DNA from: Xenia sp. Carnegie-2017
Lineage: Eukaryota > Cnidaria > Anthozoa > Malacalcyonacea > Xeniidae
Assembly: GCF_021976095.1 (NCBI RefSeq)
Contig: NW_025813486.1
Coordinates: 12,308,422 to 12,372,421, forward strand
Direction of reading: 5' to 3'
DNA length: 64,000 nucleotides
Position 1 is the stretch's first letter, and each line of letters begins with the position of its first letter. Under the pieces are notes generated by a model, which saw nothing but the letters and a program-made list of their open reading frames with translations, had not been told where the DNA came from and searched no databases. Both the position numbers and the translations under genes were made by a program. Below are positions 11,465 through 24,560 of this stretch, piece after piece.

Positions 11465-13485
11465 AACACTCAAAAATTTAGTTAAAATCTAGACAGAATT
11501 TAAGCCACCAAAATACATCCGAAACGCACACTACTTTTGCTAAAGAGATGACTGCAAGTTATTTTGAAATAACGACTGCGCATGTGCAATGCTATTGTCG
11601 TCAAGTATTTTGCAAGTCATGAATTTTGCTTTACACCTGTAATGTATGCGAGAAAAATTCCCAAAACATAAAAATGGATAATTATTGTTATCAGTCTTCC
11701 TCGTTACAATCAAGACTGAGACTGACTTTTATAAACACTATTAGAGTGATCTGTGGTTCATCCGTGTTCTCAAAGACGTGCCTTAACTAATGTCTTGCTG
11801 TGCGTTTAGTTTTGATCGTTCTGTGATCGTTCTGATCGTTCTGATATCATGTCGGTAAAAACTGTAGCATAGTCCAGGCATTTCCTTTACCCAGGAGTTA
11901 AGTACTTCAAATTCCTTATTACCTTTTTTAACTCAGGAAACTTTATAAACTGATTGTCTAGATTTTTTACTGAAAATTGGTGGACCTTCGGTTGTTTGGT
12001 TTCGAAAATGTACGTATGCTGCATTGCTTTTGACCTTCTATCGTTTATTAAGTACGTAACTAAGAACCACCATCTATATGAAACTTATTTCTCAAGTTAT
12101 TCGTAAATTAGGAGAGCCAAAAAGGTAAAAAATGTGACTTATTCCTGCACAAGATAAAAATTTTTAGGGACTATTAACCTAATTAATAAGAAAATTTGTT
12201 AAGGTACATTAATTTAGGTTTTGCCTTGATCACCTTCAATGGTATGCACCCAATGCAATTAAACCTTTAAAGCAATTATATACATAATAATGGGGTGACT
12301 GGCAGAGAGTAAAAATTAAAAAAAACATCTCTAGCATTTACAATTTAAGGTAGATTCAACATTATTGAGTCGCCATAAACTGCAAGGATTCTGTCATTCG
12401 CAAACTTTCAAAAACATGCAATGAATACAGCATAGTCTGCTCAGTCATTTGTTTATGCAATGCAAAATTTCACTTGCTGTGAAAACTATGGATTTCTAAA
12501 AAAAAATTAATCAATAGTAATATTCTCAAATTTACCTACATTTCAGGATTATTATTTGCAAAATGATAAGGTCCCTGTTTGTTATAACATGAATCCCAGG
12601 CAAGTCTTTCATGGAAAATAGAAACACCAGTGGGCATTAAAAATGTGTTATAGAGAAAAGTCGGGTTTAATCATTTAATTTTTGGAAAACGATTGTTGAG
12701 GGAAAATCGAGGGAAAACCATAGGTTTTCTGATTATAAGATTTGTGAGAATGTTACAGGATCTGCCCTTAAGTTCCAACAAACTCAGAATACTACGAAAA
12801 ATTTGTGATCAACAGTCTTGAAGGCATACTCAAAAATAGAAGAATTACCAAGTTTTTTCACCACTTTTTAAGATGTACTACCTGTGGCACCTCTCAAAAC
12901 TTAACCCTAACTAATACAAGAAACATGATATGAATATTATGAAATGAGTATATGTATGTAAATACTATGATCTTATTACTTTTATAAAGGAGAAATTGCA
13001 TTATTGAAGAAAACTACAGATCGATGTAATGCAAAAAGATATAGTAACTAGTGGTACATACATATTACATCTGACAGCAGAGAAAGATAAAAAGCTCGAG
13101 AGGGTTGAATACAAATAAAAACAAAATTGTTTTTTATAGTACATAATAAAAACAAGTGTGAGTATAAAAATATAATAATTATGTGTTTAATAGGCCAAGT
13201 TAAAATTTTAACTGTGGAGTAAATTTTACAAACATCGTCAGCAAACGTTGCAATTTTCAATTGTCCAGCAATACTAAATATAAACACACTGGTATTGTGG
13301 TACAGTCAGAAAATAAACCATGCTCTCCCCAATAAAGGGAAAATCCTAAGTATATCTGCTTATATATCTCTGACATCTTGTAAACTGTCTATTATATAAG
13401 TTAAGGGTATAATTCGAAGATATAAAATGCACACTATATTTAATGTCAGTTACAGCAACAATAACTAAACCCATCAGATCAAAAA
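11465..13485. other. No recognisable gene; small tandem repeat near 11.83 kb
   Basis: About 2 kb with no family, transposon ends or RNA gene that I recognise. A short tandem array of tgatcgttct-like units (three to four copies) lies at 11813-11845. The open frame 13048-13287 (-) has no recognisable content. Confidence 0.5.
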
Positions 13486-13487
13486 AT

Positions 13488-16400
13488 AATAAAAACGTTT
13501 GCATGCCATAGAACAAGCAGCAATATTTATTATAGTTTAAATACTCACTCCCAATTGCAATATAGCCTGGGGGGCGGCTACAGCCCCCTGTCGGGTAACC
13601 CCAGCCCTTCATCGAAGGAGAATGTGAAAATTTGTTGTAGAATGAACAAAAAATGAAACGAAAATTTACCAAGTCAATGTTTGTCGTCTGCATCCTATGT
13701 GGTTGATACATACACTAAAAAATTACATTTCAAACGGTATTATAATTCTTTAAGAGGTGTATCTTGTCTGTTTACACGAAAATTGTGTAAATTTACACCT
13801 TTGCGGTATTTGCTTTACACTTTGAAACTTAGAGTGTACTTATATTGAAGCCTGGCAGAAGCATTATCGCCTTAACGCAACGACTCAGTGTATCTTTCAA
13901 GATATTACAGATTGTGATTTAATCAAACTTATAGGTAATCCGGTTTCCTTTATCTCAAATATCTGAGATCTGTTTAAGATATTTTTAAGACAAAATAACA
14001 CACGAACGCTCATTAACTGTTTTAGCTAGAAGTCAGCATTCCTGGGCATATTTATTAAATGTGCAAGAGTAAATTGAGCAATACTGACGTTTAATATGCC
14101 CGTGTAAGTTTTGTCTTTTTTCAAACCCACTAATTAAACAAATAATCAGTGTGTCTGTCTTCCATTAAAAACGGCCTTTTTATGTAAGAGACAAATATAA
14201 GAGCACTGCATCATGTATTAAACACACCTGTAACCCAACCCAGATTTTAACAACATTAAAAAATACGTAATCAAATACCACACTGACATGAGAAAAAAGG
14301 ATGCCTTTTATTCTTCAAACAAATCTGTAGCTACCCTTCCTTTTATCCTTTGTATTACTGTCCATGGACGTTAACTATGATGACATCAGTAATTACATAG
14401 AATTTAAATGTGTCGGAATATCTGTTAGATAAATTGCACGCCTTTTTTGTGTGCTGAAGTCTCGGTTGATTAATATTACTGTGATTTGGTCCAAATCTAA
14501 TTTTCAAAATACCCTACCACACAAAACAATTGGTGGAAAAGCATAAAATTACGTATCACTCCTTTCAACATAAATGCACTAAGGGCTATTACTTCCGTGT
14601 CACGTTTCCAAGAAACAGTAGTAATCTTTAGATAAGTTAACACTGGAGTAAACAAATTCACTATATGTTATAAAACAATTTAGGTGTCAAATTTTATTCT
14701 CTTTGATCATGAAATTCTCTTGATGCTTTTATGTCATCTATGTTCAAATGACCAAGTAAATGAATAGCACTGAGCTATAAATTGCTCTTAGTATTCCACA
14801 TCCAAATTTCGCAGGCCAAGCCATTGCAATCCACTATAACATACCTTCCCCCTCCCCCAACGTTTTATGCCCATAAGCACTTCTGACAATTATAAAAAAT
14901 TATATGTTTCAAAAATTCTACTGGTAACTCCTGCCCTCCAGCAGTTTTTCATTAAACGATGCTCCCTTTCCAAAGAGTGAAGTTTCAGCAGTACATCATT
15001 AGTTTTTAGGTTGAGATTATAAAATAGGTTTGAAAATTGGAATTAATTGCAGAAAAATGTTGCAATATAGCCAATTATTGGCCTTCTTGCCCTCCTTGCA
15101 GAATTTGTTTCTTTGTAAGTTTCCTATAATCAGGCCATTCTGTAATATTGCAGTAATTCTACATTTTATTTGCTTTAACTTTATTGTTTACCAAATTTTA
15201 CAGCTGCGTTTGCTTACATAAATTCAGCTTTCACATTTCCGCTTGCTTGTATATAGCATAAAACACTAACGTCTAATTGTTATTTCATGAAACATTTCAT
15301 ACTACTGGAATCCTTTTCTCAGGACTTCCGTTATGGATAGCTGGACATGAGCCATTAACGTCATAAACTAGAGCTTCAACAAGAACAACGTCACTCCAGT
15401 TCATTCTACGTTTTTTACTCTTTATTTCAGAACCAACAAGACAATAATGCTGTCGCAAAATCTTAAGGCATACCTCAACCATGTCTCCAACACAGGTCTC
15501 TGGTGCTCTTCCATATTTAAAGAGAATCAAGGAATTATTAATTTCATAATCGGATTCGTTCACACAATGTTTAGCCTTTATACCAGCCTCTTTGTTTGAT
15601 AAGCAATAACTGGTTAATATTATCTGAGCTGAATCAAGTGCCGACCTAGGTTCACCCGTATGAACACTTAACTGAGGATCTGATAAAATTTCTTTGATGT
15701 CGGTTGATCTAACAGCTGCTTTGGGCTCAAACTTTTGTTGTACTCATCAAAGGGCAGTGCAAATTTTCAGATTCCAATAGTAACGTTCTCTCTCAAAGTG
15801 CCATGCATAGTTAAGGACAAGACTTACCGGACATATAAGGCCGTCTGTGCTCATAATTCTATAAACCTCTTCAAAATCGCGAGCTTTATATCGATTTATT
15901 AAGTATTTTCTACAATTTGTAAATGTATCACGATATATGTAAATTGGAAAATGTAGCATAAAGTCCCCAACAGCTTGTCGACCAAGAGCAAGAAATATAG
16001 CTCTGTCGCATTGTCTTGCAAACTCAACGTGTAATAGTGTGCAGTCTGTACCAATAACTCTTAAGCGTGTGCCATTAAACATTGAACGATGGGTCACAGA
16101 CGCTGAAAATGCGGTGTCGGAATCAACCCATGCTATAACCGTATCGTTTGTGTACAGATCATTATAAAAACTGCTCCAAATTTGTCTGTTGTAACCAGTG
16201 TCTCGTTTAGGCCATGGCATTTTTAAGAGTGTTTCATGACCGTTAGGTAAAGCTTCATACACAATTATTAAATTACGGTGAGGGAAATATTTCACAAAAT
16301 GATCTTTCATAATTGCTGCTAGTTTATGATCAAGTTCAGACTCTTCGTCCAATACCACTACAAGTTTACCATAAGATGGAGGCCAGAATAGTACCATTGT

Positions 16401-16718
16401 CCTCAAAAAATCGCAATAAAATCGTTCTATATGCATCCCTGTTAATCGCATTAACAAACTTACAGATGGCAGTTTGTTAGATTCAACGTTACTAATTCTC
16501 AAAGGACTGCTTTTTGAATGCTCCAAATCTTGCTTACTTGTCTCGCGACGAGTAATAAATAAAATGTACATGGCACTTGAGATAGATAAGATGGCAATCA
16601 ACTGCAAGTAATTTTTCATTGTTATGGGCCACCACAAAATTATAACTAAAAAGTAAAAACAAACTAGATATTTAAATAAGAAAAACTTCGGTTTTAAATG
16701 TTGGACATTAGACACGAC
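13488..16718. repeat. Glycosyltransferase unit, copy 1
   Basis: Starts around aaacgtttgcatgccata and is collinear with 30692-33865 and 51460-54693, ending at the edge of the hAT-like element upstream of the gene. The three copies are nearly identical through non-coding DNA, with only small indels, so duplication is recent. Each begins with a GC-rich patch (gctacagccccctgtcggg; near 13575 here) that resembles the left end of the neighbouring hAT-like element. Copies 2 and 3 share another 1.2 kb to the left; copy 1 does not. Confidence 0.85.
15297..16619 (-). pseudogene. GT-A-like glycosyltransferase, copy 1, with two adjacent stops
   Basis: Almost identical to the intact copy at 32440-33783. 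It retains the signal anchor, the DTGYNRQIWSSFY block and the DSD motif. Around 15733-15760 it lacks three single bases present in copies 2 and 3, each in a short homopolymer. This gives two consecutive TGA codons after KICTAL, and because the net loss is three bases the frame then resumes and runs to the normal C-terminus. The first 350 or so codons stay open. The preferred start is the ATG of MKNYLQL at 16619, because the Met 18 bases upstream in copies 2 and 3 is Leu here. A splice acceptor (gtttttactttttag) ends at 16646. Either a very young pseudogene or a base-calling fault in homopolymers. Confidence 0.8.
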
Positions 16719-18166
16719 CAGGGGTGGCTCAGAGGTGGGCAGGGTGGCTACAGCCCCAGTCGGGAATCTTACCCCCACTTCTCGTCGGCGATAATTTAAC
16801 TATTTATCTGGGAATGAATAACGAAAAAATGTAATTTCCAATGTCGATTATTGCCATTTGTTTAAAGTCAAGTGAGCACTCAACATCGGCAATAATCTTC
16901 ATGCACGCCAGCTATCCGACATCAAATTTCAAAAATAATAATAAAGTTATTCTGAAATACTTATTTTTAAATGTTAATTAGAAAACAGATATGCAAATGC
17001 GACATGAGATATATTTGCATATGCAATCGTCACGACGCTTGCCCGCTATTACTTTGATGTCGGGTTTTTTTGAATCTACACTTTCGAATTTTGAAAGGAA
17101 ATTCTTTGTAAAAGCTAAAAAACTCTGCTGTTTGAATTTCAAACCAGCAATGAGCATTAGATTCTGACAGTTTAACATGTATTAGGATATTGATTTTGAT
17201 CAAATGTCTGGAAAGCTAATGATTTTAGGAACTCATTGTGGTCAACAGAGCAAACTGAATTTGGTTACCGTAGTGAACAAGTTCAACGCTAGAATTCCTA
17301 AAGTGTAGAATTATTCTCTAAAAATCAAACATTTAAATGGAGTGATTCACCGTTATATCTTTTTCGTGCATTATTATATCTTACTCGTCATTTATATACA
17401 AGTCATATCTTACTTGTGCATTATTAATATTGCCTCTTATATTTATAAACTATTTCCTACTATATATTTATAAACTATATACATGCAGTCAAGAAGAACT
17501 GCTCACCAGCAAAATAGTTTAACAGTTAACATTGAGATAAAGTGCCAAAACATAAGATTAAAGTTAAACAAGAAAAAAAATAGTATAATAGTATCTCTAA
17601 TAACTAATGGATCCTCATCTTACTTTGATTACAGCTTTGTATATAGGTTAAAGAAGATGTTCAATATGTTTATAAAGATTTGACGGAGATAATTTTTTTG
17701 ATTATTACTATCCAACACTACTATAAAACACATTGCATTTTTTTTACTTACTGTATAGCTTTATTATAGACAACCATATGTATATATCTGGATTGCATGC
17801 ACGACTAGCAGGGCTGTTAGTACAATAGTGATTAGTGGGGATATTCATATATTCAGTTGTGTCAGACTGACTTCTTTTAAAAGTAACTTTCTTTTAAAAA
17901 AATCAGTTGGGCACAACCCAATACATGTAAAAATAACCCATCCCCCAAACTAGCGTTCTAGTTGCGGCTCTCACAACTAGTCGAAAACATGATATTTCCA
18001 AAACAAACTGTTGTTTCAACGATTTATTTAAAGCGAGGATAGGATTGGAAATATTTTTTTCTGAAGAAAAGGATTTGCATGAAAATCACATTGTCATATC
18101 AGCTTAGTAAATCAGCCTATCAGGTGACCTTAGCCCCTTCGTCGGCAATATCTTGCGCCACCTCTG
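16719..18166. mobile_element. hAT-like non-autonomous element (family 2), without BEL insert
   Basis: The left end caggggtggc and right end gcgccacctctg are inverted, and the flanks are gacacgac (16711-16718) and gacaagac (18167-18174), an 8-bp hAT-type target duplication. The 1448-bp interior has no transposase that I can see. It is the uninterrupted counterpart of 33866-42506 and shows that the BEL element there is a later insertion. It starts about 100 bp upstream of the glycosyltransferase start codon, inside what the adjacent splice acceptor implies is an intron. Confidence 0.85.
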
Positions 18167-18174
18167 GACAAGAC

Positions 18175-19500
18175 ATGGATAACAAAACATTAAACACATC
18201 AGCTGCCTTTCCGCTTTCTCTTTTTTAACATGCTTTATTTCTTAACAAATGGCTTTCTATAATACTTTCGGAGTATTTCATCGCTTGCATGACAGCGGAG
18301 ACATCATTATTTTAATTTAATTAACCGCGACAAATGAAATACTGCCGGTGCAGTTCAAAATGCCATTGAGATTAAACTTAGAAAGAACGAAGTAGCTCTT
18401 AGGGGAATAAAGGTTTCTATTAAAAAATTTGTCAGAACCATCACATACTTTAATGTACTAAGACATTTAATACATGTAGTAATGTTGCATGCCTTTGACA
18501 AGGATAGTGCAAAAGCCCACTGTCCCCTTACTCAACTTAGAAATTGAAAAATTTGCAATTTCACCAGCGAATTTCCCAAAACTAGGGTTCTATCCCAATT
18601 TTTATTGGTTGTCACTTATTGTACAAAGAAAAAACTTTTTTGGTCGTTTTAAATCATTAGCGGATCTAGCGTTCATCAAAATCATATACGTCTTCTCAAT
18701 TTTATACTCAAAATACCTTCATACTGACACCACACTGTAGATAATATAAACTAAGTCTAAATGATGCTCAAATGGCAGCAGTATACCTAATTAGATTATT
18801 TGCTGCCGTCAGCAAAAAAAATCAGTTGAGTGACCCTATTTTGTGTTCACATTTGGTTTTGAATTTTAAAACAATTTAATTTTAGCAATAAATAATGCAG
18901 TCAAATGATGGAAGTTGCTTATTTTAATTTACCCTAAAAGACCTGTAACTGGAAACAATTATTCATACATTCATACAAATTTTTCTATTGCATTTGCGTC
19001 ACCTTAGGGACTAATCATTCCTAAATCATTCAAGTTCTAAATGTCAACCAATTTGAAAGACGAGCTTTTTTGCTGAAACAACAAGTAGTATTTTATTGTA
19101 TTTATATTGCATTTATGGATCTTTGGAGGTCAATTACTGCTTGCTTAAAAATTTAACTCTTAAATGAAACTAAGTGTTAAAAAGTGCAATTGATAATTTT
19201 AGTATTGTATTGTATTGTATTAGAGGTTGTTAACCAGAAGTATCAGGATAAGTTTTGTGATTTTAATCCCATTCATAGTATGAGGTAATGTGATAGTAAT
19301 ATCCATTTTCACTTTCAATGCATTTACATTCCTTATTCTCTTTAATTTCTACCTGCTCTACGTCGTCTATCCACATTAAACTAATCTTAAGACGCAGGAA
19401 GCTCTGTAAACTAAATACTAAAGCAAAATTCAAGAAAACATTGAAATGAATTGTTCCCTGAATGGATTAAGTGCAGGTAGAAATTGAAGAGAATAAAAAG
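18175..19500. repeat. Flank shared with 42515-43930
   Basis: Collinear with block A on the far side of the hAT-like element, with small indels (for example ggctttctataat and gccgtcagcaaa are common to both). No coding content is recognised; the frame at 18489-18740 is not kept as the same frame in the other copy beyond a short stretch. A short attgt-type tandem run lies near 19203-19220. Confidence 0.7.
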
Positions 19501-21260
19501 TGGGAATCTATTGAAATGGTAAATGATTATTACAATTACATTTTAAACAAAACCGAAAAACTTAATATTGCACTTAAAATTAATAACGAGTACATGTGTA
19601 TCACTTAAAATGAAACGACATAGTTATTTCCCATATTCAAAAACCAACAAAGGCTTTGTCTCTTCTACCAATCAATTTGAAGAAAAAAGGGTGCTATTCC
19701 ACCACCCAACCTACCCCCAAAAAAAGTTGTCCCGGACCAAATTTGTTGGGAATTTCTCCTCCCTGGGGCCATATTTCCTAATAATCATGAACCCCTCCTC
19801 TTTAAAAACTTATATTTTACTTTCATATCAATAACAGTGCAACTTTTCAAAACCAAGAGTGCATGCAATTTACGATATGACAAGTAATGCAAATTTATTA
19901 AATATTATTAAACCATTTAGATTAGCTATCGGCTATCGAACTTCAGCGCAGACATCATTCGTTAGCGCTTATAAATTCACAGATCTAATCTACAAACACA
20001 TAAATAGAATGATTTACTTTATATTAAAAGCTTTGAAATCGTTAAGTGTATACTAGAATCAAATTTCTATATTCTAGACTATTTTACTAAGTTCTATCAG
20101 TTAGTTTATTTAGCTAAGCAAAGCATATGACTTGAGTTAACTGAATGTTTTATGAAGTGGGAAAGCCTTTAGAGAATGTGTGTATGAAATGTGTTAGTCA
20201 CACAACTCTTTGATGCTTTATTAGACACGTGAATACTAACATGTTTGTTAATACATGATGTTATAGTTGAAATGCGAGCATTTAAAGTCAAAAAGGAGTT
20301 TTGTAAAATCCTTTACAAATTCAAAAATTGACATGTATGCTGCTGTGAAGCCTGCGATTTTTTTAAGGGATGAAAAATCTATGAGTGAGCTCTGTGTGTG
20401 TGGCAAAGACGATCTCGCGAGATAAATTTCAGTATTGCTGTTGAAAAGCAAGCCATTGTTTTCCCTTGTCGTGCCCCATTTCTAACTAACCATTTCTCAC
20501 TTGAAAACATTCAAGTACTCCTCACCTTTCAGATTTTCTGAAAAAGACGTTAGCAAAATGTGTTGTTTTACGTAAAAACGATTCCCACAGAAAAACATTT
20601 GCATTTTACAATAAAAATTCATGACGTATGTCCGCTCTTAGCTACATTCTAAGATCATCAATATTACTGAGGCTTAGTCCACATCTATTGTGTAAACACT
20701 TTACCAAAAAAGTAAATTGTGGAAGAGCATTAGAATAAGTAACTACTACTCTAGTCTTTAGAAACTCCCTCTCCAAATAAAACACCTTACGTCCATTCCA
20801 AAAAATAACGACTTAAATTGTCACTCATGTTATATTATTTTGTACCTGCACTGTTTTGGACACTTGGAAAATATTATGAATTTTAGAAAAAATAAAATGT
20901 AAGGAAAGTCAAAATACTTTTGGTAAGATTATATGTTGGAGTAGCTATAATATAATTTATTAAACTGTTTCAAAACCTACTTGACGTGGGTGCATTTCAA
21001 TTCTAACAATCGATAAGCTGTAGAAAAAAAATAGACAATAATTTCAAGATTGTTTATTTTAAACAAGGCATGTACAATACAAAACATTCTCCAAAAGTGA
21101 AAGATATTAATCACATAACGGCAATATGTAGCAACTGACACAAGTTTTCTAAAAATATTAAACTTCGCAACTTTTCGACAAATTCACTGAAGTAAATATA
21201 AAGATATCAAAGCCCGGCAAAGTGCTTTTAAAAGAGCCATTTAATACTAAAACTTGTAAA
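19500..21260. other. No gene; old hAT family 1 relic near 20.27-20.64 kb
   Basis: Mostly featureless. Segments 20270-20470 and 20500-20620 are diverged matches to 40440-40640 and 42005-42120, two parts of the hAT-like element at 39907-42257 (shared words: ctttacaaattca, aaaagcaagcca, acgttagcaaaatg). The relic lacks the middle and both termini, so it is an older, internally deleted family member. Frames at 19568-19834 and 19859-20056 have no recognisable content. Confidence 0.5.
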
Positions 21261-21264
21261 AAAA

Positions 21265-22990
21265 ATATTTATTTAGAAGTGTAACGTTTCGTCTTTACTC
21301 TCAAGACATCATTAGACAGTATTAAAGTACAAGTATAGAGGGATATATATATAATTGCTATTTACATAAAATTAAATTACATGGAGGAATGAAAACCTGA
21401 AAGTAAATATGGGATAAGATGGTATGATGTAGGATAAGTAAAAACACGAAACACACAATCACAAAGTATACACGTGGGATAAGTAAAAACAGGAAACACA
21501 CACAATCACAAGGTATACAGACATAGAGACGGACGAAATTAGGTTAAAGCAACAGGAAGACAATGGAGCTTCCTTGGACTTTAAGAGATGGTTTCATTTT
21601 GTTGATTAAGAGGCTTTCGTTAATAAGAAGCTCTTGTGAGTCTAAGCATGAAGAAAGTATTTTTAAATCCTCGAAGGTGGTGATGTGTCTAGTGGACTTA
21701 AGGTGTGATAGTATGGAGGAATGACTGGGATGTTTAGAAGGTTTACCAGTCAAAGGGGTGATGCCCAAATGCTCTGAAATTCGAGTGTGTAGGTGGCGGG
21801 TGGTTTGACCCACGTACGATGTGGAACAGCATCGACACTTGAAAGAATAGACAACATTTGATATCAGACTTTTGGCTACTTTATCCTTGAAAGGAAACAG
21901 GCTTGAGAGGCGTTTGGTGGATCGAAAGAAGAATCGTATTTTACAGTGTGTGAAAGGGACACGACAAAGGCGATTGATTTGAGTGCAGATTTGGGATGAT
22001 TGTAAGCCAGTAAATGAAAGGCCGAAATACAGTATTTTCTTAGGTAAGGTACGAACAGGTGGTTTGGGTTGAAAGATTTGTCAAAAAACATTTTTACACA
22101 GTGATCAAATATGTGACAGGAAAATGAATTGGAAATAAATAATCTGCGTGCTTTTTTTGATTTCAGTATGGAAGTTTTCATAAGTGGAGCAAATATTAAA
22201 AAAGCGGTAAACTAAACATAATATTATACTGCGATTATATATTAGTGGGTTGAAGCTGGGGAAATTAGTAAAAAGACCTGTGAACGTAGGTATTTTGTGT
22301 ATGGACGTGGGGAATTTTCCATTAGAGCGTCGAATAGTGATATCAAGAAATGGAAGTTTTCCATTGTGTTCGATTTCACTCTTGAGCTTAATACTGTGAT
22401 GTTTGTGGTTTAAATAGGTGAGAAAGTGTTACACATGGTCAGCAGTACGAAAAAGGAGAAAACAGTCATTAACGCATCTTCTATAAAGTAAGGGTTTAAA
22501 GTGAGAGGGACAATTTTTGAGCCATGTTTCTTCATGGAATGACAAGAATATGTTAGCGAAAAAGGGTCCTAATTGGCTGCCCACAGCAACGTCATCAACT
22601 TGGTGGTATAGACAACCGTTAAATATAAAATGACAATTTTTAACTGCCAGGTTTAGGAGATTAGTAGAATTATTGTGGGAAAATAAGCTGTTAGCAATTT
22701 TTTCAATGGTTTCATCAACGGGGATGTTAGTATAAAGTGAACAGATCTCAAAACTGGCCATTACAACATTGGTGTTGATGTTGGAGGATAAAATTTCCTT
22801 GATAAAAGAAAAGGAATCTTTGATCATGAAAGAATTAGATGAGATTGTGGTGAGAATGGGGATAAAAAATTTTGATATCTTATAAGAGAAATGATTTATA
22901 CATGATAGGATAAGCCTTACTGGTATGTTGGTTTTATGTACTTCGGGTAGTCCATTCGAAATATTAAGAGTTGTTGCTATCTAAGTCATA
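21265..22990 (-). mobile_element. Penelope-like retroelement, RT plus GIY-YIG, degenerate
   Basis: Reading on the minus strand, reverse transcriptase (about 22990 to 22429) has ASFEICSLYTNIPVDETI, a VDDVAVGSQLGPFFANIFLS-like block and ETWLKNCPSHFKP. The linker near 22180-21880 and the GIY-YIG endonuclease at about 21830-21555 follow, the latter with GQTTRHLHTRISEHL and INESLLINKMKPSLK. The usual RT catalytic YxDD box reads CVND, so this copy is inactive, and the frame is interrupted several times. A 3' motif (complement of 21272-21312) is like the one after the fragment at 5690-6245, and the two are related subfamilies. Confidence 0.85.
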
Positions 22991-23920
22991 CATCCTTTTC
23001 CTTTTTCTTAAAATTTTGGGATGAATTTCAAAATAGTATCAAGAGCATCATTTTCGTATTTAAACTATATATCTTTTAAATTGTTGTTCCTCCATGTTAG
23101 GCCTCAGCAGAGATACGTAGGCGTTAACGATTTATGTACAATTGGTCTTTGATAAAAAAAAACAAATAGTAAGAACAGAATATAGGCAAACCACAAAAAA
23201 ACGACAACTATACAACTGAATAAGTCGGATACGTATTTGTTTACACCATGCAATTAAGCTGTGACGAAAAAAATTATGATTTGCATACTTATATAAAACA
23301 TTCAGAACGCATAAAAACAATCATATGATATTATTAAAATTTAACGGCATTAAGCACTCAAAAATATAAGGATTGGTTTAGTTTTAGTAAAAAAATCAAT
23401 TCCCAAATAGGTCTTAGTATCATGTTTTTTTAACCCAGTTTACTCGCAGGAATACAGGATGCATTTATCTGGCAAATTTCATGTAAATTCGAATTAAAGT
23501 AACTCCGGTAAAATGCATAATGACACCAGATACGATAAATTTACAAATGTAATGTATATAGCAACTTACAGTTTTTCCAGATTTAAAGTGTCAACATCAG
23601 CATAAGATCTTTATCAAAATATGCCTTACGATACTGAAGTGCCTATATAAAGTCCACCTGCAATATTTAACGACATCTGCTAAAACATCCAAGTTCTTAG
23701 TAAATACACGAAATACAATAAAGGTCTCATGTAAAAATCACGAATTCAAAACATTTAGCTTTAAAAGAAAAGTAGTAAAGCAAATACGTAGAAATGTTTC
23801 AAACTTTTATGGGTATTTTTCGTTTTCAGTTATATTTTTCATGATCATGACTAATAAAAAAAAGCATAAAGTGTCGTTACATGTTTGTAAATGTAGATCA
23901 TCCAGGTTGGTATAGTCCTG
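22990..23920. other. No recognisable gene
   Basis: AT-rich spacer between two Penelope-like fragments. It contains the diverged repeat at 23455-23700 and a small minus frame 23132-23320 that matches nothing I know. Confidence 0.45.
23455..23700 (-). repeat. Diverged repeat, copy 2 (partner at 60-305)
   Basis: Partner of the repeat at the window start, sharing tttatctggcaaattt and ttaacgacatctgc-type blocks. On the minus strand the block ends at GTAAGT near 23575, as in copy 1. It lies about 7 kb upstream, in transcription sense, of glycosyltransferase copy 1, which lacks a visible first exon. This position is suggestive only. Confidence 0.35.
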
Positions 23921-23924
23921 AGAA

Positions 23925-24560
23925 GGACTGTTTTTGTTGTTGTTGACTGACGTTTCGACAACCTTAGCGGAAGTCATCTTTGGAGTCAGATGAGGACTAA
24001 ACGTCAGGTTAGCCGTATTTGTTATCTGGTTCTTACGTCATTGTATTGTTTGTACAGGAAATGTGTATTGTCATTGTGAATTAGTGTGAAGTGAAATATT
24101 TTTATTTTTAGTTGTGATGTGTGATTTAGGTGTGATGTTTTTAGTTGTAATATGTGGGTGTCAATTGTGTATTGTCATTGTGAATTACTGTGAAGTGTAA
24201 CGTTTTTAGTTGATCATTTGTTTGTATTGTGAATAAGTCGTTTGTAAGGTGCCGGTAATTGCTGTGATTTGTTCAGGTGGGTTAGTTCCAAGTTGGTATA
24301 CCAACTTTCTAATGTAAGCCGTTGTCTATAGTCAGTACTGTAAGTAATGGATTTTGCCGAGTCCCAGGCAATGTTGTGCTTCGTGAGTCAGTGTTGGGTC
24401 TCATTTGAGTTGTTCGTACGTTTGTCCGTCGTCAACAAAGGTGTCCATTTTGCTGCAGTAATCATTCCTGTCCATGACCACAGATACGCATCCTTTGTCT
24501 GCTGGTAAAATGACGATGAATACCGTTAAGGTTTTCGAAACGTCAGTCAACAACAACAAA
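23925..24560 (-). mobile_element. Penelope-like fragment bounded by inverted hammerhead-like motifs
   Basis: Minus-strand reading of about 24513-24408 gives IVILPADKGCVSVVMDRNDY followed by CSKMDTF, matching the N-terminal RT block of Penelope-like elements (ILPADKG..vVvmd...Y). One side carries gttgttgactgacgtttcg (near 23940-23960), and the other side at 24535-24556 carries its inverse, gaaacgtcagtcaacaaca. Each adjoins a CTGAAGA-like/stem/GAAAC arrangement. The RT body is missing, so this is a short internally deleted copy. The motif is familiar from anthozoan genomes, which is one reason for the suggested taxon. Confidence 0.7.

Noticed and set aside
13346-13711. Minus-strand 121-codon frame, with a shorter version at 51450-51677
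   Set aside because: It crosses the GC-rich patch resembling a hAT terminus and is closed or shorter in other copies. No known motif.
15030-15221. Plus-strand frame of about 63 codons just downstream of the glycosyltransferase, repeated at 32174 and 53003
   Set aside because: All DNA around it is equally conserved because the duplication is recent. The C-terminus differs among copies and there is no start context, motif or splice support.
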